Assembly: GCA_027563935.2 (NCBI GenBank)
Contig: CM050450.1
Span: forward strand, 7,671,957 to 7,735,956
From: Costus lasius
Taxonomy: Eukaryota > Streptophyta > Magnoliopsida > Zingiberales > Costaceae
Length of the DNA: 64,000 nucleotides
Direction: 5' to 3'
The notes under the pieces were generated by a model. It saw only the letters and a program-made list of their open reading frames with translations, had not been told where the DNA came from and did not search any database. Position numbers and translations under genes: made by a program. Positions 1-10,100 of the stretch are shown here, one piece after another (the first letter of the stretch is position 1; each line of letters starts with the position of its first letter).

Positions 1-16
1 AGACCGGGGCCTGACA
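1..16 (-). repeat. Partial 3' LTR (first 16 bases) at the window edge
   Basis: These 16 bases equal the last 16 bases of the LTR at 1429-2595 (AGACCGGGGCCTGACA) and directly adjoin the polypurine tract, which places the boundary of the second LTR here. Confidence 0.8.
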
Positions 17-30
17 ATTCTCCCCCGCCC
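17..30 (-). other. Polypurine tract of the gag-only element
   Basis: On the minus strand this reads GGGCGGGGGAGAAT, immediately followed by TGTCAGG of the LTR. It is the usual primer for plus-strand DNA synthesis. Confidence 0.8.
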
Positions 31-1410
31 AATTTGGACATCGCCCTCGATGTCTCTAGCGGGCGGATCCTGCAGAACCATCGCTCCGATCCTCAAAGCA
101 CCAACCCGACACTGCTGCGCTCCTGTGGCAGTGTGTGGAACTACCTGCAGTGATCCAATCCGCGGTGGCTCAGTTTCCTCGGCCTCCTCGGCTGGATCCT
201 GTGCCGCTATCCCCATTAGCTTTTGCTTGCTAGGACAATCCTTTACCCAGTGAGGACCGCCGCACCAAAAGCAACCCTGTGGCTTTTGCTCCCGCCATCC
301 CGGTGAACCCTTGTTCTGCCGGTAGAATGGCCTACCCCTCTCTGGAACTCTAGCTCCCGGCGGTGTACGTGAGGAGCCGCGCTGAGATCCGCGCTTTGGT
401 GGTGTCTTGGATTTCTTTGGTGGTGCTGGTTTGAAATTTCTGTTATCCACCAGAGACTCAGCCACCGCCGCAGCTGCCCTCCAGTCAACTGGCTCGCGAC
501 GTCGGACCTCCGTTTCTGCCCATGGCTGCAGGCCCCGGAGGAAGAAATACCTCCTATCGTCCTCTGCCATGCCTGGAAGCTCCAGCATCAAAGTAGAGAA
601 AGCCCGGACGTACTCCTGGATCGAGCCTGTATGCCTCAGCCGATCCAGTTTGCCACGCGCCTGGTCTGCCGAGTTTCCAGGAAGAAACTGTCGCCGCAGT
701 TCCTCACGGAAAGTCTCCCAAGTCTAGCTAGTAGTCCCTGAGGTAGAGCCGACTTTGGTTCGCCACCAAAGTTTCGCGTCGCCTGTAAGATAGGCGATGC
801 ACACCTGCACCCGATCTCCTGCAGAAATATGGTTAGCTGAAAACAGTTGCTCCATATCCCAGATAAAGTTTTCGACCTCTCGGGACGATCGAGCCCCCCC
901 GAACGTCGCTGGGTCTGGCACGCGCATCCTCGGTTTAGGAGCCTCCTGCTCCACCGGTGCCGATGATACTTTCGCTAGGGCTAGGCGCAGTACCTTTACT
1001 TCTGCGTGCATGTCCTCCTTCATGCGAGCCATCTCCCCTGGTAGATGGATCAGACCCTCCATGGTCTATTGCATGACCTCGATCTGCAACCTCTGCTGCT
1101 CGATCTGCAACCTCTGTTGCTCGATCAGCAATTCCTGATCCTCCACAGTCTTCTGGAGGTTTTCCACCTGTGGAATCATCCCATTGCCTCCACCACTGGC
1201 CAAACCGAGCATCTGCTCGATCTGAGCAATGCGTTCATCCTGGTTCACCATCTCCTCAGGATCAGCCGTCTCCTTGGCCTTTTCTTTATCCTGCCTGGGT
1301 CGGGCATCCTCTGACGCTCCCCTAGCAGTATGGGTGATCTTCTGGAACTTCAGACCTTTCCTCACCTTCGAGGGTGAGGCTGAAGGTGCCGTGTTTGCTA
1401 GAGCACGTTA

Positions 1411-1428
1411 GCCTCCTCTGATACCTGT
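1411..1428 (-). other. tRNA primer binding site
   Basis: On the minus strand the LTR end GTGACA is followed by ACAGGTATCAGAGGAGGC. The core GGTATCAGAG matches the 3' end complement of initiator methionine tRNA, the usual primer of plant gypsy elements. Confidence 0.75.
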
Positions 1429-2595
1429 TGTCACGCCCCGGTCGGATCGGTCTAGAATTAGCGCTTATCCGCTTCCTAGAGCCGTCCGGCGGAATACCAG
1501 AACGTAACTCTTCCTAGGGTTTCCGGCCTTAAATTGGAAACCCTAATCTCCCCGAAGAATTTTTATCCCCAAAATACAATTCCGCACGAAAATCCCAACC
1601 CTAATTTGGGAAAATCAAACCCTAAATTAAATACCTTCTCTCTCGTCAAAATTGCCTTCGCTGACGACAGCCTACGTCAGCCTTCGAGATCGGATTCGAA
1701 ATCGATTTTCCGATTTCGCTTGCGTCAGCCGCCCAATCGCTGACGTCACCTTCCGAATTTCGTCGCGCGCGTGAAATCTTCGCTGTGCTGACGATCGCTT
1801 GCGTCAGCGTCTCCGATTTCGAACGAAATCGGATTCGTTCGCGAAATCAGCGTTGACCGGCTGATTCCGTTGACCTCTGCCTCGTTTCGAACGCCCGACG
1901 CGTTCGAACGAGCGTTGTCTCCTCCGTTCATTTTCAGGAGCTCGCGCGAGTTCGTCCGCCGCCGGATACGAGTGCTGCCGCGCTGTCCTTATCGTCGCCG
2001 GCCGGAGTCGCCTGAACCCTAGCGGTCGACGCCGCCGGAAACGTAGAGAACAGAGAGTGAAGATCAGAGAGAGTGGGGAAAGGAAAGCTCGATCTTATTC
2101 CCTGAAAATGGATACAAAGCTTCTCCTCTCAAAGCCGTCGGCCCCCTTGGCCGCCGGTGCCCCTCTCCCTCCCTCGCCGGTTATAGCCGGCTACAGTCTC
2201 TCTGCTATCGTCGCCCCTGGTGACGAAATTCCTCTCAGCTTCGTTACGTTGCCCTCAACGCTTCCTCGATGGAGATCCCCCTCCCTGCTCACGATCCTCC
2301 TCTTTATAGAGGACGGCCGCCGCCGCCTCAACGCCTCGCGCGTCCGCCTTTTTCGCCGTCGACCGCGTCCTCCGCTGCTGAAGAAGTCGCCGAAGACCAC
2401 GCTGTGTTGTTGACGCCCGTTTCCTTCGCCGACGCCACCGAATCCGTCCCGCGCGAGCCGCTCGCGTTCGGCGCGTGTGACGACGAAGCGATAGCTTCGT
2501 TTACCATGGATTTGGGGTCAACGCCCCAGTTTGACCATGTTTTTCCCCTATTTGGGCTGGGGCTTGGGCCGAACCGATTAGACCGGGGCCTGACA
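1429..2595 (-). repeat. Complete 5' LTR of the gag-only element (1167 bp)
   Basis: It is bounded by TGTCACGCCCCGGTC on the left and GACCGGGGCCTGACA on the right, so the LTR has a 15-base near-perfect inverted terminus with TG...CA ends. Bases 1670-2500 are GC-rich and CpG-rich, unlike the AT-rich surroundings. The next bases to the right, CTAGG, would be the target duplication. Confidence 0.85.
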
Positions 2596-4004
2596 CTAGG
2601 GAATAGACCTACTCAATTGGTTGACTAGCCAACTTATATGATGATAAATGTGAATCATTTTATATATTTAAATAAAAATAATAGGCTAAGCGACTCACAC
2701 ACTAGCCAAATACACTAGGGAATAGACCTACACAATTGGTTGACTAGCCAACTTATTGCTGGGCTAAGTTGACTAGGGAATAAGCTCGCAAATTGGTTAA
2801 TTGGATGAATGTTAGCTGGGCTAAGGGCTTTAAGATGGCTCGACAAAATTCGATGTCAAGTTTACATGATACAAACTCCATAGTATATGATACAATATTG
2901 ATGTGCGCCTAACCTTCTAGGTGCAATGGGCTGAGTGGGATTGCCGGTTTGCTTTTTTTGCAAACTCAAAGCTCCAAATATTTTAAAAACACGAACATTA
3001 AACCTTTCAGCATATTTTTAACTATTTAACTCTTTTTAACAACTAAACAATTAAGATATATTTCAAAATTACACCAAACGACGCTTACAAATTTTTCTCT
3101 ACTTGTGTTCCACACATTTTCACAAGAAAACTAATGATTACGGCAAGATTTAATTTTGTAACCTGACAACATCTTTACCAGTTGACTGTAATTAATCTAT
3201 TATTTGCATCTCATTTATTTTTTTTACTTAATCTACAATCTTTTAAACTTGCCTTTTTTTTATTTTTTTTAATTAATATTTTAATATCTTCTGTAACTTC
3301 TAAATTTTATTTTTTTTGAAAAATGTTTCTAATTTTTCTTACTGGCCACCTCTTAACTTGTAAGGGATAAATTAAATTTATGAAGTAAAAGCATCTGCAT
3401 CCCTGCCTTGCATGCATCTGCATCCCTGCCTTGATGCATGCAGATAGTAAAGAATTTAACTAAGATTGGTGCTACATTATCTGACACTTCATGCTTAGAT
3501 CGAAACAACTTGCACTACATGAAAAATGCACAAGGAGTGACAAACTCGAAAGTGAAAGCGCCAGCAGAAAAAATAATACTACTCACAGTAAAAAACCAAT
3601 TGGTTTTCGAGATTTGGATCACAAATAACCCATGATGTATATTATTGAGCTAAAAATGGAACATCTTAAATTAGTACTACATGCCTATATGTTTTCAGCC
3701 AATATAAAATAGACAAGCCAATTGGCGATACAGAATATAATTAGAAGAAAAAAAAGAACTCTACATTGAATCCTCCTTGTCTACTAAGTACACCATGTAC
3801 ACATGCATTACCACTTCATGACTAGGTGAAAACAAAAGCAAACATCCTTTAAAACGTCCTTTTCACAATTCAATTTGTTGGCAACCGTTGCTTCAAATGA
3901 TTGACAAGCTGAGCAAATAAACACATTTCACTGCCAATCACCAATCTAAAGCATTATTGCCATGCAAATCTTCTGCTTCTGTTAATGCAGGAGCCTCTTC
4001 TTAA
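2596..4004. other. 3' flank and presumed 3' UTR of the tomosyn-like gene
   Basis: No coding feature is seen. A direct repeat of about 44 bases (2593-2636 and 2712-2755, starting ACACTAGGGAATAGACCTAC) adjoins the LTR. A 20-base unit GCATCTGCATCCCTGCCTTG is doubled near 3390-3434. The part nearest 4004, on the minus strand, should hold the 3' UTR; no clear canonical AATAAA was found close to the stop. Confidence 0.5.
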
Positions 4005-4112
4005 TCATATTTTCCACCATTTTTTATTCTCCATTGTCTTCACTAGTTCATGAGCCAGGTTAGCAAAGTTTTCAGCATCATTTTGAAGCTCCGCAGTGCG
4101 TAGGCTGATTTG
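4005..4112 (-). CDS. Tomosyn-like gene, exon 24 (residues 1065-1099 and stop)
   Basis: Acceptor TTGCCAG. Codes [35 protein letters not shown] and TGA. It completes the coil started 10.2 kb away in exon 23. It was placed by the strong match to the family C-terminus (coil, then KWW-x-I at the end) and by the phase. Confidence 0.92.
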   Translation of the reverse strand, partial: QISLRTAELQNDAENFANLAHELVKTMENKKWWKI

Positions 4113-7100
4113 CTGGCAAAAGAATACTTGTTAAAAGTGCTGATTAATGTTTGCTGCCACTATCCGCCATAAATAAGCGTGAGTTCTAAAAAGAACTTTA
4201 GCTTCCATTATGACAGAGCTAATCTGGGATACAATGATTTAAATACCAATCTTAATAATGATGCATACACTCTACATTATCTTAATTTTCATTACATGGT
4301 ATTTTAGTCGCATTTTCGAAAAAAAAATGAGAAGCATATTTTCAACAACCGCTGTTGGAGGATAAAATTAGGGTTGTAGGCAATGGGCGAATCAGGACCT
4401 AAAGCATGTGAACCAATGTTAAAAACTATAATTACCACAACTTGAATGATGCCAAAACCAAGGTTATAAATGAACCGGTACACACATACTAGTCATAGCT
4501 AATCAGTTGTTCTTGAGAAAGGCCGAGTTCAAGATCCAATGATCAATTCAAGCAGTGCTTACACATATATGGTAGAATCTCATTTAAGGATTTTCAACCA
4601 TTCCTACATAACTCAAAAAAATACAACCAACACTAACTAAGAAACAAAGGTCCAATTTTGACATGCTCAATGATAGAAACTTAGATTTTGTCTAGTTGAT
4701 TATAGAAAATCATAGACAATCATGAGATCAATAAAGGTTGAATCACCTAGTATGGTTAAAATTTGATGCGTAAGTGTACCAAGCCCACCTAAGCACAACA
4801 CCAGAGAAGCAAAAGCCAGACATGATAAACAACCATATTACTAAAACTTTGATTTGCCAACACCCGACATCTGAGCAACTGAGTGCCTAAGTCTAATGCA
4901 TCAAGTGTTGAAGCATCCTGAGGCCTACTAAGGCCCCAATCATCAAGATACCTTGAGGTCAGCTCCAACTAGACTTAGTCTTATCAACCTAATCCATCCA
5001 CTCAACATGCACCTCAATAGTCGCCCCAACAATATGGCTCGATAGTACAGCCCTAATATAGCCTATTTACAAGTAGCCTAGCATCCAACTACCTCAATAG
5101 GTCACTTATACCATACCAAGGCAGATTATGAGAGCCATACCTGCCTGCCATACTACCTGATGTCACCTGCAAAGGATTTGTCCCATCCACAACATGGCTA
5201 GCTTCCACCAAAAGGTAAAACTGCTAGTATTCAGACTTCCACTAATGGGTTTTCCAAGAATAGTGAGTGATGTTTTTGCATCCAATACACGCCACGTTTG
5301 GCCTAGCTTTTGGGCATGTTTATGGCTTTACGGCCAATAGAATTCGAGAAGCTGAGACATTTGGCCCGTCAGCTTCTCGGTTCCAACCCATAAGTTGTCA
5401 CTGTAGCCGAGAAGCGGTATCAAGCTGCTTCTCTAATGCCACTTCTCCGCCCGACTCTTCGCTCACCAAAGGTTATTCTGACTTATCTTTTTTCCATTCG
5501 CGTTAGCGTTCGCCCTTATCGTCCGCCATCGCCTCTCTCGTAGCCGCCATCCGTCGTCGCCTCTCTTGCATTTGCCGTCCACTATCGCCTCTCTCGCAGC
5601 TGTCGTCCGCCGTTGAACCCAGCGCTCTTCCTTCTCCTCATCATCCGCCAACGTTTGCAGAGAGGTAAGTTTTTTTTTTTCCTCTTTTTATTCGTTTGCA
5701 ATCTAGAAAATTTTAGTCTTGATTAACTATCAATTTTGAGAGTTTTCCCATAAATTTTATGTTCTATATGTATGGTTGTACTTTGATCTTGGTATTGGTT
5801 TTTGTGAATTAGGTTAGCATCATTTTAGTCTCAGAAAAACTTGTAAAACTTTAGTTTACCCTTAAGATGTTTTAAAAGATCCTGCACAGTTATATGTACA
5901 AGAAATACAACTAACAGCATATGTAACATGTATCAAATAGAATTATCAGAATTTGAAGAAGTTGATAAAACTATGGGCTTAAGGTCCCATTAGACACCAT
6001 CTCATCCTGTTCTTAATGTTATAATAGATCTAATTTACTATTGCTAAGTACCCTTTTACTTGGTTTATAGTTCTTTGAGATCTACCTACAATTTAAATTA
6101 AAGTAGCAGCATGACGCATGCTGCAAACGTAGTGGAGCGTCTTCAAACGACAAAGGGCATCAAATATGTAATTGTAATACATTTTTAAATGTATATCAGT
6201 AGTGACATGGATTGCACTTTTATATATGGTTTTTATTATAAAATTTATTTATGTGAGTTGTGTGAGTTCTTATTATAACATTTTCATGTGAGTTACATGT
6301 TTATTAGTATATTTTTAAGAATATTTATGCATAGCATAATATAGCACAAACAGAATAACATAACCACAAGTTATGCATCCAAACACCCTCTAAACTTCTT
6401 CAGCCAATATCTTTTGGACCAGCACTTCTTCAGCGAGCCGAAACTAGAAACAGAAACTAGGCCAAACGTAACCTAAGTCAGCTTCTCAACAATAAGTCCA
6501 CTTCTGGAACACACTGTTTATGTTACATTGATAATAGAGACCAAACTTAAACATAGAGAGAACAACACCTAGGTAAACCCTTGACCTTTTCTCTCCCTGC
6601 ACTAGTGTGAAGCTTCTAGTGACAACTCAACCATCTTCTCTATTAAGCTTGGACCATCATGGTCCATGAACAAATTAGCTCCAAGCCCTACTCCAAACAT
6701 CAATGATATTTGACAACATCAACCCCTCATTTAAATGGATAATAAGATACTAATATTTTATTAATCTAATAGCTACTGTAATTGGTAGAAGATAAATGGC
6801 ATCTAGTGGAATCCATTTTGAGAAAGTAAAATTGATCGAAGCATCCAAAAAAATGTTGCCATGTATTCCAAACTAATATACAGCATTTATGCCAACCACC
6901 ATATACACTAACCTAAAATGAAAAGTTTTAGAAATGAAAATATTTCTATGCATTTTAATGATCAAAATTATACCTAATGGATAATTTTCAAATGATTGTT
7001 TATAAGCGAGCATTTGAGCTACTTTACATTGTAATTCCTCAATAAAGTCTGTGAAAAACCTAGGTTAATGGTATTAAAAATAGGTCCCTTTCTAGTCCTA

Positions 7101-10100
7101 CCTTGTAGTAATATCAATCCAAGGGTCGGGACCATGTATATATATTGTGTAAAATATTTTAATATTACCTGCCAATTCTGTCCGTACCACCTTGTATGGG
7201 CTATGTACCAGTCTGAGATTAATTCATTACTAGTGCATATAGTATTGGTATAGTGTAGTGTTGGTATGTCCAATACCAATAGACAAGACTTGGTACATCA
7301 ATATCAATATATATTTTAAACCTCATGGATAGATATTTAAAACCTTGCCTAAGTTGACACTCAAGTTTATTAATGACCTAATACTAGAATTTGAACTTTA
7401 TCATAAGGCCGTGAAATTAAAAGAAATACCAAATACGTTATGTTTAAAAATGAGGTCTTTATAGATTCTCTACCAAATTGTTGAATCCTCTTTTGGAAAA
7501 CAAGTTGCCACTACATCAAACTGGATCAATCATCCAAGAAGGGAAGCCAATTTTAACACTACATAGAAATACTTGGATAAACCTAGTTTTCATATGACAA
7601 ATTCTAATATTGGGTATTTTACTATCCTAGGTGCTCTCGTTACATCGGTGTATCCACATTGCACCCGATTTAGGTTGTCCAATTTTCAAGTTAACCCAAG
7701 AAACCAAATCAAACTGAACCAAAGTTTTTGACTTGGTTTAGCTTTATTGGGTTGGCTTGGTTTGATTTCAAAATTTTAAAATATTTGATTTGGTTTTTGG
7801 TTTCACATTAAAATTGTGTTTAACTAAATAATTCAATATTTTAATAATTATATATATTTTATATAAATATTTATATTATAGTACTATTTTTACTTAAGAA
7901 ACAATAAATAATTAGATAAAATATAAAAAATAAATCTTAACAAAATCATGTGTTTTATAACTTGTATTTTTTTTTACTTTACTAAAAATCTTAACACAAG
8001 TATTGAAAAATATAAAAATAAAGATTCGATTTAACCCAATCCAAAATGAATGGAAGCTGAAATTTTTGGTTTAGTGTCAATTTGTTTTTTTTAAAGGTTT
8101 GAACGTTTTATGTAAAATTCAGCTCAAGTTGAATGGAAAAGACAATTCTAACTTTAGCTATAGAGTAAATAATTAAAAAGAAGCTCAACACCATTAAGAT
8201 TGATGGTTTTTGAGTCTATGCATTGTGGATTGTCATTCCAGGTTTCTTATTGGGATCATACAGAGATTAGGTGCTTTCTCTATTTCATTTTAGCTTAACT
8301 TTGATGAACCTAGTTTATAATTTATATGAGCGAATGCTTGTATTATCATTATGTTACCCTGTTTATATTGTCCCATTTGATAATTGCAGCATTTGCCTCC
8401 TCCTATTACATAAAACATATTTAGATAAAAAAAACTCTCCCATTCACAATATAGCCGTTAGCATTGTGGATTGTCACCTATTTCCTTCTGAGTAGGAGCT
8501 CAGTTCTCGATCATGTTGGATGGTCAAGAGCCGGCAGTCTTGAGCTCAGTTCAGTGATTCTAGGTGTACTGCAAGCATGTATCAGCAAGTGCTGGCACTC
8601 TTGAGCTCAGTTGAGTGATTAGGTTAGTATGTTGGATGGTGAAGAGTGTCATAATATGTGTAGGAATTTACAAATGCACTCTTGAGCTCAGCTATAAATT
8701 TGGTCAAATTGCATGCATTTGTTGAATGTGTGTATGTCTTGGCATGAAAATTGATTTAAGTTTCATGTTTTGTCATAAAATTGCATGCATTTCTCTACTT
8801 AACGATGATAAACTCATTACCATAACTACACCTTGGATTAGTGGTGAACAACAATTTATTGAATGTATGAGGTGTTGATTCAATTTGTGTGCTAGTTTTT
8901 GTTAATTTTGTGTGTAGAATTAATTTTTTTAAATAGAACAAAATTTTAAAAAAACTAAAGGCATTATGGAACTTCTGAACCACTCAAATTTTTTGTAATG
9001 TTTGTATTGCAGCGGTTAAGAAAAATATGTGACATGACACACATTTCAATATGCAGGATTGAAAATTTATAATAGAAAATTTTCAACAACTTTCTAGTTT
9101 ATCTTATAAAAAAACACAATTAAAGAATAATTAAGATTAACTAAAAGTTGATTAAAAATTATAGAAAGAGTTAAAAAGGAAAAAGAAACAAAACGTGGGT
9201 GAGATGCCCAATTATGAACCGTTAATATATGAACCATGGATGCATCAATGGACTAGTGGTTAGTAAAGATTGAGGTACGTTTTGTACTTGTTAGCATTTC
9301 TGTAGTAGTGATATCCATATTGCAATAGAGAAGCAACTAAAAAAATCGTAGTGCAGGACTCGACAGATTGCCGGCGGTGAATAAGATGTGAGAGAGGAGA
9401 ATCCACAGCTTGTGGGACTTGGCTAGATCCTACTGACCATGCCAAGGAAGGAGACCACAAGATGCTGATGAGACCACCAGATATGCAGAGTTCAACTTGA
9501 TGAAGGCTGAAGACCGCGTTCGATGACATATTTACCTAGGCTCTTAACTCAACAAAATTTCGTGTTTTTTGTAACAAGTTGGGTATGACTGACATATTTG
9601 CCCCAGCTTGAGGGGGAGTGTTAGCAATTATGTAGTAGTGATATCCATATTGCAATAGAGAAGCAACTAGAAAAGTTGTAATGCAGGACTCGACCTGATA
9701 GATTGCCGGCGGTGAATAAGATGTGAGAGAGGAGAGAATCCACAACTTGTGGGACTTGGCTGGATCCTGCCGACCACGCCAAGGAAGGAGACCACAAGAT
9801 GCTGACGAGACCACCAGATAAGCAAAGCTCGACTTGATGAAGGCTGAAGATCGCGTTCGATGCTGGGATGCAGATGCGCAGCCTTCGCACGAGGTGGAAA
9901 CAGAGAGCTTCGAGTGGATGAAGGCGGAAGACTTCTTGCGAGGCCGTGATACAGTCTTCCCAGGATCCCAGCAGGCAATGTCGAGCGCAACTGAAGGCTG
10001 TAGGAGGTCTTCTCACGCAAGAAGTCATCAGTAGCAAGAGATAGTCGAATCCACCTACAAAACCAGTCGCCTGGCGAAAGGCGAACGCAAGGGACGGGAA

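Larger units (their letters stand above)
1..1407 (-). pseudogene. Retrotransposon gag frame with two in-frame TAG codons
   Basis: One frame runs from 1407 to the window edge, interrupted only by TAG at 1068-1066 and TAG at 726-724. In order it shows a charged N-terminus (VRKGLKFQK), a glutamine-rich coiled-coil-like stretch (IEQQRLQIEQQRLQIE), the gag capsid signature (DPATFGG, then WDMEQLF and GDAKLWW), a basic Pro/Arg-rich linker, and a zinc knuckle CFWCGGPHWVKDC near 273-235 (CX2CX3HX4C). There is no in-frame ATG where gag should begin; the open frame starts after TAA at 1410-1408 and the first codon matching other gags is GTG. As it stands no full Gag can be made without readthrough. Confidence 0.8.
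1..2595 (-). mobile_element. Gag-only LTR retrotransposon (TR-GAG type), cut by window edge
   Basis: Read on the minus strand the order is LTR (2595-1429), primer binding site (1428-1411), a gag frame with a zinc knuckle, a polypurine tract (30-17) and the start of the second LTR (16-1). Both LTRs show TGTCAGGCCCCGGTCT at their start. Only about 1.4 kb separates the LTRs, with room for gag alone: no protease, reverse transcriptase, RNase H or integrase. A full copy would be about 3.7 kb. This matches the TR-GAG class of non-autonomous plant elements, which are thought to use enzymes of a Ty3/gypsy partner. Most of the second LTR lies outside the window, so target duplications cannot be tested. 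Confidence 0.85.

Noticed and set aside
2057..2628. Overlapping frames of about 118 codons on both strands
   Set aside because: GC-rich LTR sequence with few stops by composition; only the gag-frame extension seemed worth noting.
9621..10037. Reverse frames of 117-138 codons and a forward frame of 66 codons
   Set aside because: They lie inside the copia LTR, which has no coding role; no conserved domain.
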